From NCBI RefSeq assembly GCF_017377775.1, contig NZ_JAFVLN010000004.1, forward strand, positions 186,001-250,000: 64,000 bases of DNA, read 5' to 3'. The stretch's first letter is position 1. Every line of letters begins with the position of its first letter. The notes beneath the pieces are model-generated. The model searched no databases. It was not told where the DNA came from and was given only the letters and a program-made list of their open reading frames with translations. The translations under genes were made by a program, and so were the position numbers. The stretch comes from Streptomyces sp. VRA16 Mangrove soil (GTDB lineage: Bacteria > Actinomycetota > Actinomycetes > Streptomycetales > Streptomycetaceae). Shown here one piece after another: positions 1-8,472 of this stretch.

Positions 1-1252
1 GCACGTCGGCGAGGCGGTCGTGCAGGTTCGCGCCGGGGCAGGCGGTGGCCATCAGGTCCTGGTGGCTGGTGACGCGCGGCACCGTCGCCTGCTGGCCCGC
101 GGTGTAGCGCCCGTTGTCGAACTCGGCGGTGAGCGTGGCCGTCTCCGTCGGCTTCTCGCCGTACAGACCGAGCTTCCAGCCCGCGATCCGGGAGATGGCG
201 GCGAGCGCGGCCTTCGTCGGCTTGGCCGTCTCCATGTTGCCGAGCAGTGAGACGCCGACGGTGTCGGGGTTGAAGCCGAGCGTGTGGCGCGCCTTGACCG
301 GCAGGCCGGCGCCGCCCTTGCTGCCCTCGAAGATCTGCCCGCACTTGTCGACGACGAAGTTGTAGCCGATGTCGCCCCAGCCCTGCGTCTTGACGTGGTA
401 CGCCTGGATGGAGCGGACCAGCGCGGCGGACTGCGCGCAGCTGTAGGAGTTGCTGCCCGCCTCGTGGTGCACGACGACGGCCTTGACGCTGGGGCTGTAC
501 ACGGTCGGGCACTGCACGATCGACTCGTCGGCGCCCCACTGCGCACGGGAGATGATCGCTGGCTTGGGCACCGGGCCCGACGCGGGGGTGCTGGGCGGGG
601 TGCTCAGGCCGTCGAGACAGCGCGGCCCGGTCACGGAGGTCGGGGACGGGGAGGGCGACGTGCTGTCTGCCGCGTACGCCACCGGTCCGATGCCGCCGTG
701 CGGCTGCCGCACGCCGGGGTCGACCAGGTCGAGGCGGAGCGAGGCGGGCAGCTTGCGCTTGCCGTCGACGCGCGCCTCGACGGCGTCGGACGGGCCGACC
801 CACAGCGGCTCGGTGGCGCCGCGCAGCCCGGTGCCCGAGCCGTCGCGGCCCAGGTCCGGTGGGGTGTCCGGGAGTTCGAGGGTGCGCCAGTCGCTCCACC
901 GTCCGTCGGCGGCGCCGCGGGTGCGGACCTCGACGGTGCCGGTCAGGCGCTGCGCCGCGGCGGGCCAGCTGACGCCGACCATCGAGAACGGGCCGGTGTC
1001 GGTGCGCCCGCGGGACCGCTGTGCGCCGGACGCGCCGTCGATGGCGAGGGTGTGCACGGCGGCGGCCCTGGCCTGCCCCGCCGCTCCCCCGGGTTCGTGG
1101 TCGGTGACGCCGATCGCCAGGGCCGCGAGGACCCCGGAACCGATGACCGCGGTGGCGAGCGACGGCACCGCGATCGTCCGCCATCGTCGGGGCCGCAGCC
1201 GCCGTCTGCCCGTTCCACCGCTCCGCTGGGTCGCCCCCCGGCTCGCGCTCAT
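1..1252 (-). CDS. PGRP-family N-acetylmuramoyl-L-alanine amidase (3' end beyond window)
   Basis: The frame runs open from an ATG at 1252 to the left edge (417 codons), so the C-terminus is missing. The N-terminus is arginine-rich (RRRLRPRRWR) followed by a hydrophobic stretch, as in a Tat/Sec signal or anchor, so the protein should be exported. A spacer region follows, then from about residue 230 a peptidoglycan-recognition/amidase domain starting ISRAQWGADE. Expected zinc-site segments are visible: VVVHHEAGSN (His), GYNFVVDKCGQIFEG (Tyr), and SHQDLMATACPG (His and Cys). The family cleaves the MurNAc-L-Ala bond of peptidoglycan. Likely role is wall remodelling or lysis outside the cell. It lies downstream of the GAPDH gene but is separated from it by a strong hairpin, so it is probably transcribed separately. 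Confidence 0.9.
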   Translation of the reverse strand, partial: MSASRGATQRSGGTGRRRLRPRRWRTIAVPSLATAVIGSGVLAALAIGVTDHEPGGAAGQARAAAVHTLAIDGASGAQRSRGRTDTGPFSMVGVSWPAAAQRLTGTVEVRTRGAADGRWSDWRTLELPDTPPDLGRDGSGTGLRGATEPLWVGPSDAVEARVDGKRKLPASLRLDLVDPGVRQPHGGIGPVAYAADSTSPSPSPTSVTGPRCLDGLSTPPSTPASGPVPKPAIISRAQWGADESIVQCPTVYSPSVKAVVVHHEAGSNSYSCAQSAALVRSIQAYHVKTQGWGDIGYNFVVDKCGQIFEGSKGGAGLPVKARHTLGFNPDTVGVSLLGNMETAKPTKAALAAISRIAGWKLGLYGEKPTETATLTAEFDNGRYTAGQQATVPRVTSHQDLMATACPGANLHDRLADV

Positions 1253-1314
1253 ACCCGTACGTCCTGTTCGTGTGCGTGACTCGTGCCGAGGTGATCTCGA
1301 CAATGGGCCAGCGC

Positions 1315-1351
1315 ACCAGGGGCCTCATGTGTCACACATGAGGCCCCTGGT
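1315..1351 (-). terminator. Perfect hairpin between GAPDH and amidase genes
   Basis: An 18-bp perfect inverted repeat (arms 1315-1332 and 1334-1351, one-base centre, effective loop about 5 nt) lies 24 bp past the GAPDH stop codon and upstream of the amidase start. No long T tract follows, which is usual for Streptomyces terminators. Best reading is the GAPDH transcription terminator. Confidence 0.7.
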
Positions 1352-1374
1352 CACGGGCGGAAAGCGTTCCCCTG

Positions 1375-2820
1375 TCAGGCGACGGGCGCCGGGAACGTCG
1401 GGTATTCCACGCCGGAGACGTGCTGCACGACCCGGATCACCTGGCACGAGTAGCCGAACTCGTTGTCGTACCAGAGGTAGAGGATCGCGTTGTCGCCGTC
1501 GACCTTGGTGGCGCCGGCGTCGACGATCGAGGCGTGCCGCGAGCCGATGAAGTCGCTGGAGACCGCGTCGGGCGAGTCGGTGAAGTCGATCTGGCGGCGC
1601 AGCGGCGAGGTCAGCGAGACGTCGCGCAGGTACTCCAGGACCTCGTCGCGGTCGGTCTCGCGGCCCAGGCGCAGGCTGAGGATGGCGATCGAGACGTCCG
1701 GGACGGGGACACGGATCGAGGAGCCGGTGATGGGCGCCTTGAGGTCCGGCAGCGCCTTGGCGACGGCGGAGGCGGCACCGGTCTCGGTGATCACCATGTT
1801 GAGCGGCGCGGAACGGCCGCGGCGGTCGGCCTTGTGGTAGTTGTCCAGCAGGTTCTGGTCGTTGGTGAACGAGTGGACGGTCTCCACGTGGCCGCGCAGC
1901 ACCCCGTACTCGTCGGCCATCGCCTTGAGCGGCGGCACGATCGCGTTGGTGGTGCAGGAGGCGCAGGACAGGATCTGCTCGTCCGGCTTGATCGTGTCGT
2001 GGTTGACGCCGTGCACGATGTTCGGGACGTCGCCCTTGCCGGGCGCGGTGAGGACGACCTTGTCGATGCCGGGGCGCAGGTGCGTCGAGAGGCCCTCGCG
2101 GTCGCGCCACTTGCCGGTGTTGTCGATGAGGATCGCGTTGTCGATGCCGTACGCGGTGTAGTCGACCTCGGACGGGTCGTTCGCGTAGATCACCTTGATC
2201 GCGTTGCCGTTGGCGACGATGGTGCTGTTCGCCTCGTCGACGGTGATCGTGCCCTGGAACGGGCCGTGGATCGAGTCGCGGCGCAGCAGCGAGGCGCGCT
2301 TCACGAGGTCGGCCTCGCCGCCGCCGCGCACGACGATGGCGCGCAGCCGCAGCCCGTTGCCGGAGCCGGCCTTCTCGATGAGGAGGCGGGCGACGAGGCG
2401 GCCGATGCGGCCGAAGCCGTACAGGACGACGTCGCGGCCCGCGCCCGCCTCGATGTTGCCGGTGCCGACGGCGCCCGCGACGGCCTCGGCGGTGAACTCC
2501 TCGACGCTCAGGCCGCGCTCGTCGCTCTTGTACGTCGCGGCGAGCATCCCGAGATCGATCTGCGAGGGACCGAGGTCGAGGGCGGCGAGCGCCCGCAGGA
2601 ACGGCATCGTCTCGGTGACCGAGAGCTCTTCACCGGCTATCTGCCGGGCGAATCGGTGGGTCTTGAGAATGCTCACCACCGACTTGTTCACCAAGGAGCG
2701 GCTGTGCAGCAGGACGTTCACGTCCCGCTCGCGGTGCAGCTTCCCGATGATCGGGATCATCGCCTCCGCGGTCTCCTCGCGGTGCTTCCAATTGGTGAAC
2801 GAGTCGTCGTTGACAGTCAC
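1375..2820 (-). CDS. gap: Glyceraldehyde-3-phosphate dehydrogenase, long form
   Basis: 481 residues, clearly longer than the usual ~335-residue GAPDH because of an N-terminal extension of about 130 residues before the Rossmann motif VVLYGFGRIGRLVARLL. The catalytic segment is SCASCTTNAIVPPLK with the nucleophile at Cys289; the following DNAILIDNTG, HSFTNDQN and WYDNEFGYS segments are typical. It oxidises glyceraldehyde 3-phosphate with NAD(P) in glycolysis. Long GAPDHs with this MTVNDDSFTNWKHREE start are a known actinobacterial paralogue group, recalled from Streptomyces genomes. I chose the GTG at 2820 because GAAAGAG sits 6 nt upstream; the ATG two codons earlier (2826) would have no room for a ribosome binding site. 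Confidence 0.93.
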   Translation of the reverse strand: MTVNDDSFTNWKHREETAEAMIPIIGKLHRERDVNVLLHSRSLVNKSVVSILKTHRFARQIAGEELSVTETMPFLRALAALDLGPSQIDLGMLAATYKSDERGLSVEEFTAEAVAGAVGTGNIEAGAGRDVVLYGFGRIGRLVARLLIEKAGSGNGLRLRAIVVRGGGEADLVKRASLLRRDSIHGPFQGTITVDEANSTIVANGNAIKVIYANDPSEVDYTAYGIDNAILIDNTGKWRDREGLSTHLRPGIDKVVLTAPGKGDVPNIVHGVNHDTIKPDEQILSCASCTTNAIVPPLKAMADEYGVLRGHVETVHSFTNDQNLLDNYHKADRRGRSAPLNMVITETGAASAVAKALPDLKAPITGSSIRVPVPDVSIAILSLRLGRETDRDEVLEYLRDVSLTSPLRRQIDFTDSPDAVSSDFIGSRHASIVDAGATKVDGDNAILYLWYDNEFGYSCQVIRVVQHVSGVEYPTFPAPVA

Positions 2821-2867
2821 GATCATCTCTTTCGAGCTAGTTGGCGCTCATATGCTAACCCGCCCGC

Positions 2868-4058
2868 TCACAGGCTTGATCCCCAGGTCGGAGAAGCGCC
2901 CGGCGCCGTGCTCGTGACGTGCTCGGCGAACCGCTCGCCGATGCGCCGGTGGGTGGCCGCGTCGGGGTGCACCTCGTCGGGCAGCGGCAGCTCCGCGTAG
3001 TCGCTCTCGCCGTAGAGGTCGCGGCCGTCCAGGTAGTACAGGTGCGGGTCGTCGGCGGCGCGCCGCTCCACGATGCGGGCCAGTTCGGCACGGATGGTGC
3101 GCAGGGTGAGCCGGCCCTGGGCGACGTCCGCCGGGTCGCCCGTCGCCTTGAACCGGATGCGCCCGTCGGCGGCGTCCCGGAAGTCGGCGGCGCCCGGGCC
3201 CGGGGTGTCCTCGTGGATCGGGCACAGGATCGGCGAGACGACGAGCAGCGGAGCGGTGGGGTGCCCCTCGCGGATCGTGTCGAGGAAGCCGTGCACGGCC
3301 GGAGTGAAGGCGCGCATCCGCATCAGGTCGTAGTTGACGACGTTGATGCCGATCTTGACGCTGATCAGGTCGGCGGGGGTGTCACGCATCGCGCGGGCGG
3401 TGAACGGGTCGAGGAGAGCCCCGCCGCCGAAGCCGAGATTGATCAGGTCGGTGCCCATGCGGGACGCGGCGAGCGCGGGCCAGGTGGTGGACGGGCTCGC
3501 GGCGTCCGAGCCGTGGCTGATGGAGCTGCCGTGGTGCAGCCAGACGGGGCGGCCCGAGTCGCCTGCGGCTTCGACGGGGGCGTCGGTGCGCAGGGCGACG
3601 AGCTCGGTGGTCTCGGTGTGCGGCAGCCAGATCTCCACGTCCTTGAGGGAGCCGGACAGGCCGTCGAAGCGGAGGGTGCCGGGGGCGCCCGGGGTGTGCT
3701 CGAAGGTGCCCGCCGCCATGTCGATGGTGAGCGTGTGCCCGCCCTGCACGCTGCCCTGCCCGGCGGGGCGGCCGTCGACGACGAGGTCGTACAGGCCCTC
3801 GGGGCGCGGCGGCGCGCCCACGTAGACGCGCTTGGTCGGCACGGTGTCCAGCTCGATCACGGTGGCGCGGGTGCGCAGCACGACGCGGACGCCCGAGGGC
3901 TGGGACTCGGCCATCGCGAGTTGCCCGTCGGTGTTCTGGGCGCGGGCGCTCGCGGGCAGCCGGTGCGGCAGCAGGCTTCCGCTCGCGGTGCGCTCCAGGT
4001 CGAGGGCGCCGCGGATCAGGTCGGCGGTGAGCGGGGTGGCGGTCAGTGCGGTGGTCAC
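2868..4058 (-). CDS. SGNH/GDSL-family hydrolase, intracellular type
   Basis: 396 residues with no signal peptide. The N-terminal ~165 residues form a carbohydrate-binding-like beta domain. The C-terminal domain has the SGNH blocks: HHGSSISHG (nucleophile Ser179 in place of GDS), NLGFGGGALL (Gly), VKIGINVVN (Asn), and LPDEVHPDA (Asp361/His364). The family hydrolyses acyl esters; the substrate cannot be told from sequence. Its GTG start overlaps the stop of the upstream TetR gene (GTGA), so the two are translationally coupled and the esterase is probably repressed by that TetR protein. Confidence 0.85.
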   Translation of the reverse strand: MTTALTATPLTADLIRGALDLERTASGSLLPHRLPASARAQNTDGQLAMAESQPSGVRVVLRTRATVIELDTVPTKRVYVGAPPRPEGLYDLVVDGRPAGQGSVQGGHTLTIDMAAGTFEHTPGAPGTLRFDGLSGSLKDVEIWLPHTETTELVALRTDAPVEAAGDSGRPVWLHHGSSISHGSDAASPSTTWPALAASRMGTDLINLGFGGGALLDPFTARAMRDTPADLISVKIGINVVNYDLMRMRAFTPAVHGFLDTIREGHPTAPLLVVSPILCPIHEDTPGPGAADFRDAADGRIRFKATGDPADVAQGRLTLRTIRAELARIVERRAADDPHLYYLDGRDLYGESDYAELPLPDEVHPDAATHRRIGERFAEHVTSTAPGASPTWGSSL

Positions 4059-4633
4059 TTCGGGTTCTCCTCAGGCCAGCTGCGCAGCAGGGCGTCGAGT
4101 GCGTCGAGGGTGCGGGCCCAGCTCACGTCGGAGTCGGGTGCGCTGTGGCTGAAGCCACCGGCCGCCTCCAGGCTCACGTAGCCGTGGAAGACGCTGCCGA
4201 GCAGCCGGACCGCATGGGTCTGGTCGGGTTCTGCCAGGTCGTAGCCGCGCAGCAGGGCGCGGGTCATCTGCGAGTGGCGCGGTCCGGCGCTGGCGGCCGC
4301 GGTCTCGGGGTCGAGGCGGAACTGCGCGGCGGTGTAGCGGCCCGGGTGTTCACGGGCGTAGTCCCGGTACACGTTCGCGAGCGCGGTCAGGGCGTCCTTG
4401 CCGGACCGGCCGGCGAGCGCGTCGGCGGCCCGGTCGGCGAGTTCCTGGAGGGCGATGAGCGCGATCCGGGTCTTCAGGTCGTGCGAGTTCCTGACGTGCG
4501 AGTACAGGCTCGCGACCTTCACGTCGAAGCGGCGGGCGAGCGCCGAGACGGTCACCTGCTCGAAGCCGACCTCGTCGGCCAGCTCGGCCCCGGCCTGCGC
4601 CAGCCGTTCCGTGTTGAGCCCCACACGTGCCAT
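4055..4633 (-). CDS. TetR-family repressor with WHG-type C-terminus
   Basis: 192 residues. The N-terminal HTH reads VTVSALARRFDVKVASLYSHVRNSHDLKTRI, a clear TetR recognition helix followed by the K/R-rich helix 4. The C-terminal part (LLRGYDLAEPDQTHAVRLLGSVFHGYVSLEAAGGF) resembles the WHG ligand-binding domain. The start at 4633 is preferred over the ATG two codons upstream because GGGAGG lies 6 nt before it. First gene of an operon with the SGNH hydrolase and divergent from the FBP-type gene. The perfect palindrome at 4669-4689 in the shared promoter is its likely operator, implying autoregulation and control of the divergent gene. Confidence 0.9.
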   Translation of the reverse strand: MARVGLNTERLAQAGAELADEVGFEQVTVSALARRFDVKVASLYSHVRNSHDLKTRIALIALQELADRAADALAGRSGKDALTALANVYRDYAREHPGRYTAAQFRLDPETAAASAGPRHSQMTRALLRGYDLAEPDQTHAVRLLGSVFHGYVSLEAAGGFSHSAPDSDVSWARTLDALDALLRSWPEENPK

Positions 4634-4668
4634 AACCATCCTCCCGTTCGACCATGATGATTATGCAT

Positions 4669-4689
4669 TTGCCTAAACCCTTTAGGCAA
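4669..4689. promoter_or_regulatory. Perfect palindromic operator candidate
   Basis: TTGCCTAAA (4669-4677) and TTTAGGCAA (4681-4689) form two exact 9-bp half sites separated by CCC. The site lies in the short divergent region between the TetR gene (start 4633) and the FBP-type gene (start 4705), where it must overlap both promoters. Best inferred as the operator of the adjacent TetR protein. Confidence 0.7.
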
Positions 4690-4704
4690 CTTAGCCTCAT
4701 GCTT

Positions 4705-5199
4705 ATGAAGCCATTGACCGAGACAGACATCCGCGGCGCCTTCGTGAACTGCAGCAAGGGCGAGGCGAAGCGCCTGTCCGTGCCGCGCGATCTGGCCGAG
4801 CAGCCATGGGAGGACCTCGACTTCTTCGGCTGGCGCGACCCGCAGGCACCGGACCGCGCCTACCTGGTCGCGGAGCTCGACGGACGCCTCCAGGGCGTCG
4901 CGCTGCGCGGCGCGCAGTCGGCGACGTCCTGGCAGACGCGGCGCAGCATGTGCTCGATGTGCGTCACCACGCACACCGGGGGCGTCGCGCTGCTGGTCGC
5001 CCCGAAGGCGGGCAAGGCCGGGAAGCAGGGCGACTCGGTCGGCGCGTACATCTGCAGCGACCTGGCCTGCTCCCTCTATGTGCGCGGACTGAAGGACGCC
5101 GGTTCCGGGTCGCGGATGCACGAGACGCTCACGCTGGAGGAGAAGATCGAGCGCACCCTGGCGAACGTCGCGGCGTTCGTCGCGAAGGTCACCGCCTGA
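4705..5199 (+). CDS. FBP/FusB-like treble-clef zinc-finger protein
   Basis: 164 residues beginning MKPLTETDIRGAFVNCSKGEAKR. The C-terminal half carries the cysteine pattern CSMC ... YICSDLACSLYVR, typical of the FBP C-terminal treble-clef zinc finger family, whose best-studied members (FusB/FusC) bind elongation factor G and rescue ribosomes from fusidic acid. Whether this one acts on EF-G is not shown here. No ribosome binding site is visible: only about 15 nt separate the palindrome from the ATG, so a leaderless transcript is likely. An in-frame ATG at 4699 is the alternative start. Divergent from and probably controlled by the neighbouring TetR. Confidence 0.8.
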   Translation: MKPLTETDIRGAFVNCSKGEAKRLSVPRDLAEQPWEDLDFFGWRDPQAPDRAYLVAELDGRLQGVALRGAQSATSWQTRRSMCSMCVTTHTGGVALLVAPKAGKAGKQGDSVGAYICSDLACSLYVRGLKDAGSGSRMHETLTLEEKIERTLANVAAFVAKVTA

Positions 5200-5235
5200 A
5201 CCGCCCGAGCCCCCGCTCCCCGCAGATCCCTCTGA

Positions 5236-6933
5236 TCACTCCCGGCCCGAGCAGCAGCCCTGGGCGGCCTCGGTCGCCCCGCGGCAGAAGCACGACGCCT
5301 CGACCGGTACGTCCGCCAGGGCGGCGGCGATCTTCAACTGCTGGGCCACGATGCGCGCTTCGCCGTCGCGGCCGAGCCGCACCAGGCATTCGTGGAACCC
5401 GTGCAGCGCCCAGACGTTGCCCGGGTGCTGCTGGGCGCGCGGCAGCGTGTCGTCGAGGCCCAGATCGGCGCGGTAGACGGCCTCGGCCTCCGCGACCCTG
5501 TCCTGTTCGAGCAGGAGCGCGCCGAGGGCGTGCCGAGTGGGCTGCATCCAGCCCCAGGGTTCGTCGTAGGGCAGGGTGTCGTCCAGTTCGACGGAGCGCC
5601 GCAGCGCCACGAACGCCGCGTCGAACTCACCCTTGCGGTAGGCGAGTTCACCGTCGAGCATCTCGGCGGCGATGGCCAGGATGTCGGGGCAGGTGTTGTT
5701 GAACAGCATCCGCGAGTCCGGGACCGCGGCGGCCGCCGCACGGAAGCGGTCGCGCTCGGCCTCGGCCTGCTCGACGCGGCCGGTGGCGGCGTAGGCGACG
5801 CCGCGCGCATAGTGCAGCATCGCCGTGGTCACGCAGTACAGCTCCGGGTCGGCGGGCAGCGGCAGTCCGATGAGCTCGTCCCATCGTCCGAACCGGACGA
5901 GGGCGTGCACGCGCATCGCGACGAAGCCCTCGAGCCAGTCCGCCATCGGCGGGCTCTGCACGCGCAACAGCTTCTCGGGGACGGCCCGTTCGAGCGCGCG
6001 CACCGCGTCCATCGCGTCCCGGAAGCGGCCGAGGAACATCGCTCCGTAGATCTTGAAGTGCAGGTTGTGGCAGCGGTACAGGGTGTAGAAGTTCAACTCC
6101 CCTTCCCTGGAACGGTACTTCTCGTCGGCCACGACCGCCGCGGTGTTGTCGTCGAGCACTCGGCGATAGTCGCCGCACAGCACTTCCAGGTGGGACGGCA
6201 TGTGCCGCAGATGCCCCGCGTCGGGCACGAGGCCGCGCAGCGTCTCCCCTGCCGCCAGGGCCTGTTCGGGCGTCGGGGACATCTCCATCAGGTGGACGTA
6301 GGAGTGCAGCAGCCCCGGATGGCGGGCTCCCGCCTCGGTCGCGAGGGCCCGCTCGATGACGTCCTTGGCGTCGGTGGTGCGCGCGCCGGGTGCCGGCCGC
6401 CCGGTGCGGATGTCCCACAGCTGCCAGGGCGTGAGGTTCATCAGGGCGTCGGCGTACAGGGCGGCCACGTCGGCGTCGTCCGGGGCGAGGCGGTGGACGG
6501 CGCGCATACGCTCGGCGTAATCCTCGTTCCAGACCGCGCAGGACTCGGCGGACGGGGCGGTGGCCTGCGGATAGCGGTCCCGCAGTGCACCGATCAACTC
6601 CCGCTCCACCGGCGTCACTTCACGTTCCCCGGCCTTCACGAGGGCACGTTGCACGGCGGCGTACGTGCGTTCCACGGTCTCGGCCAGCTCCTGCTCGTCG
6701 AAGAACTCCCAGGGCTTGTTGTAGTGGGGGCCCAGGGCGTAGGCGATCCCCCACTCGGCCATGGCGCAGCGCGGATCGGCCGCGGCGGCGGCCTCGAAGC
6801 ACCGGACGGCTTCTTCGTGGTTGAAGGCGTACGTCCAGTTCAGCCCGCGGTCGAACCAGGTCTGCGCGGGTGCCGACGACGTGGTCACGGGGCGCGTGTG
6901 GCCGCCGAGGTCGTAGTAGTCCGTGCCGTCCAT
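5236..6933 (-). CDS. Large TPR-repeat protein of unknown function
   Basis: 565 residues made almost entirely of tetratricopeptide-like helical hairpins, for example the first repeat FNHEEAVRCFEAAAAADPRCAM and later GRVEQAEAERDRFRAAAAAVP and GALLLEQDRVAEAEAVYRADLG. The segments LLHSYVHLMEMSPTPEQAL and DAGHLRHMPSHLEVLCGDYRRV are conserved in a family of soluble bacterial TPR proteins whose function I do not know. No signal peptide or membrane segment. The last ~20 residues are cysteine-rich (CFCRG and CCSGRE), a possible metal site. Single gene; convergent with the FBP-type gene. Confidence 0.85.
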   Translation of the reverse strand: MDGTDYYDLGGHTRPVTTSSAPAQTWFDRGLNWTYAFNHEEAVRCFEAAAAADPRCAMAEWGIAYALGPHYNKPWEFFDEQELAETVERTYAAVQRALVKAGEREVTPVERELIGALRDRYPQATAPSAESCAVWNEDYAERMRAVHRLAPDDADVAALYADALMNLTPWQLWDIRTGRPAPGARTTDAKDVIERALATEAGARHPGLLHSYVHLMEMSPTPEQALAAGETLRGLVPDAGHLRHMPSHLEVLCGDYRRVLDDNTAAVVADEKYRSREGELNFYTLYRCHNLHFKIYGAMFLGRFRDAMDAVRALERAVPEKLLRVQSPPMADWLEGFVAMRVHALVRFGRWDELIGLPLPADPELYCVTTAMLHYARGVAYAATGRVEQAEAERDRFRAAAAAVPDSRMLFNNTCPDILAIAAEMLDGELAYRKGEFDAAFVALRRSVELDDTLPYDEPWGWMQPTRHALGALLLEQDRVAEAEAVYRADLGLDDTLPRAQQHPGNVWALHGFHECLVRLGRDGEARIVAQQLKIAAALADVPVEASCFCRGATEAAQGCCSGRE

Positions 6934-7143
6934 GTGCGCGCTCCTTCAGGGTGCCGGGCCCGTTCCTGCATCTGTCCTACCGGCGCCCCACGATGCCGGG
7001 CCAGCCCGGAGCGCGCGGCCGGGGTGCGTCCGGTTGACGGGTTCGGCCCGGCGGGCTCCCCTTCCGGGCGTACGCGGTACAGGGCCTCGACGCGGCGCCC
7101 GGCTCCGTGCCCGGCTCCGGCAGCGCCCGCACCACCTGACGCC
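6934..7143. other. Intergenic sequence without a recognisable gene
   Basis: Upstream region of the TPR gene. It should contain that gene's promoter, but I cannot assign boxes. Frames through here are arginine/proline/glycine-rich and look non-coding. Confidence 0.4.
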
Positions 7144-7144
7144 A

Positions 7145-7230
7145 GGGTGACCTGCCGGGAGAGGCCGGGCCGCGCCCCGGGCCCTGGGTGACCTGCCGGG
7201 AGGGGCCGGGCCGCGCTCCGGGCCTGGGTG
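7145..7230. repeat. Short tandem repeat, ~41-bp unit, two copies
   Basis: The unit beginning GGGTGACCTGCCGGGA starts at 7145 and again at 7186, with a partial third beginning (GGGTG) at 7226. The copies differ by only a few bases. It borders the decayed genes that follow and may have arisen during that rearrangement. Confidence 0.75.
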
Positions 7231-7231
7231 C

Positions 7232-7324
7232 CCCGAACGGCTGCTCGGCGAGGTCGCCCAGGTCGAGGTCGGGCCCGGCGGCGAGCACGTGGGCCTCGGG
7301 GAGGGCCACGGCGAGACGTTCGCG
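7232..7324 (-). pseudogene. Fragment of a LysR-type regulator
   Basis: Read on the minus strand, about 30 codons give ERLAVALPEAHVLAAGPDLD followed by LGDLAEQPFG. This matches the characteristic LysR effector-domain stretch (a basic residue, LVVALPxGHPLA, then LADLAxEPF). There is no HTH upstream and no continuation after the PFG motif, so this is a relic only. Together with the acyl-CoA dehydrogenase fragment immediately to the right it suggests that a LysR/acyl-CoA-dehydrogenase divergent pair was deleted here. Confidence 0.45.
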
Positions 7325-7343
7325 GGGCGCGGCGCGGCGCCGC

Positions 7344-7745
7344 GTGGAGCCGACCGTGGCGCACGCCGCCTCCCGCGTGCAGTTCGGGCGGCCCCTGAAC
7401 CGATTCCAGGCGGCCGAGCAGGAGGTGGCGCTCAGGGCCGAGGAGGCCGCGCTGGTCCTTGCGGCCGTGGAGGCGGCGGGCGCCTCGCTCGCCGAGCCGG
7501 ACCGTGCCGCGTTCGCCGCGTGGGCCGCCGCCGCGCAGACCGCCGCCTCGGTCGGCGCGATCACCCGGATCGCCCACCGGTGGCACGGCGCGATCGGCTT
7601 CACCGAGCTGAGTCCGCAGCCCCTCGCCACGCCCCGGCCGCGGTCCTGGCGCGACGAGGACGGCTCCGAGCAGGAGTGGCAGCGCGCGATCGGCCGGTAC
7701 GTGGTCGAGGGCGCCGCCGACGGACCGTGGCCGCAGGTGGCCGGC
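7344..7745 (+). pseudogene. C-terminal remnant of an acyl-CoA dehydrogenase
   Basis: About 134 codons read VEPTVAHAASRVQFGRPLNR then FQAAEQEVALRAEEAALV, and later AHRWHGAIGFTELSPQPL and SWRDEDGSEQEWQRAIG, ending WPQVAG. This is the C-terminal helical domain of a flavin acyl-CoA dehydrogenase (compare the family motifs ASRVQFGRPLxxFQAV and WRDExGTExxWxRxLG). The FAD-binding N-terminal ~250 residues are absent. No stop codon follows: the frame runs on antisense through the TetR gene. No start or ribosome binding site is visible. I therefore call it a truncated relic, not a functional gene. Confidence 0.75.
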
Positions 7746-7772
7746 GCCCGAACCCGCGCGCCGCACGGCCGC

Positions 7773-8396
7773 CTACGCGGACCGGTCGAAGACCCCGCCC
7801 CGCGCCGCCGCCTCCGCTGCCGCCGCCGCCCGCCGCGGCAGCCCGGGATCGGGGTCCGAGCGCAGGAGCAGCAGTTCGTGGTAGACGGGCGCGGTGGCGG
7901 CGACCAGCAGCGCCCGGGCGTCGACGTGTTCGGTGAGTTCGCCGCGGGCCGTCGCCCGTTCGACGATGTCCGCGCAGCGTGCGTAGCGGTGCTCCCAGAG
8001 GCGACGCTGCGCGCGGGCGGCCGCTCCCGAGCGGAACGAGGCGGCGACGAGCGCCTCCATGAGGGAGGGCCGCACCGTCAGCGCGTCCTGGATCTCGCCG
8101 TTCAGGGCCGTCAGATCACCGAGCAGCGAACCGGTGTCGGGGGCCCGCCAGTCGTCCTCGCCCGCCGCGTCCAGGACGTCCGCGAGCAGGCCCCCGATGT
8201 CGTGCCAGCGCCGGTGGACGGTGGTGCGGTGGACTCCGGCGCGGGTCGCGACGCTCTCCACCGTGAGCCCGTCGTAGCCGCGCTCGGCGAGTTCGGCGCG
8301 GACCGCCGCGAGGACCTGGGCGCGGACGCGGGCGGTGCGGCCGCCCGGCCGGCGGGCCGGTTCCGCGGCGGACGGTTGATCGGCGGCCGATGACAT
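7773..8396 (-). CDS. TetR-family regulator
   Basis: 207 residues. The HTH is YDGLTVESVATRAGVHRTTV with HRRW following, a typical TetR recognition region. The remainder is an all-helical ligand domain of the kind seen with short aromatic-like segments (LMEALVAASFRSGAAARAQRRLWEHR). Divergent from the O-acetyltransferase gene at 8473, its most likely target. The 76-bp shared region has an imperfect palindrome (TTAATGC 8406-8412, GCAATAA 8423-8429) that could be the operator. Confidence 0.9.
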   Translation of the reverse strand: MSSAADQPSAAEPARRPGGRTARVRAQVLAAVRAELAERGYDGLTVESVATRAGVHRTTVHRRWHDIGGLLADVLDAAGEDDWRAPDTGSLLGDLTALNGEIQDALTVRPSLMEALVAASFRSGAAARAQRRLWEHRYARCADIVERATARGELTEHVDARALLVAATAPVYHELLLLRSDPDPGLPRRAAAAAEAAARGGVFDRSA

Positions 8397-8405
8397 GCGA
8401 GCATC

Positions 8406-8429
8406 TTAATGCATCACCTGTAGCAATAA
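8406..8429. promoter_or_regulatory. Imperfect palindrome in divergent TetR/acetyltransferase promoter
   Basis: TTAATGC (8406-8412) and GCAATAA (8423-8429) are inverted with one mismatch and a 10-bp centre. The stretch is AT-rich compared with its surroundings and lies between the divergent starts at 8396 and 8473. Possible TetR operator overlapping the promoter; weak evidence. Confidence 0.35.
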
Positions 8430-8472
8430 GAGCGGTGACAGGACCGCCCGGACCGGAAGAAGGCCCTCGTCG

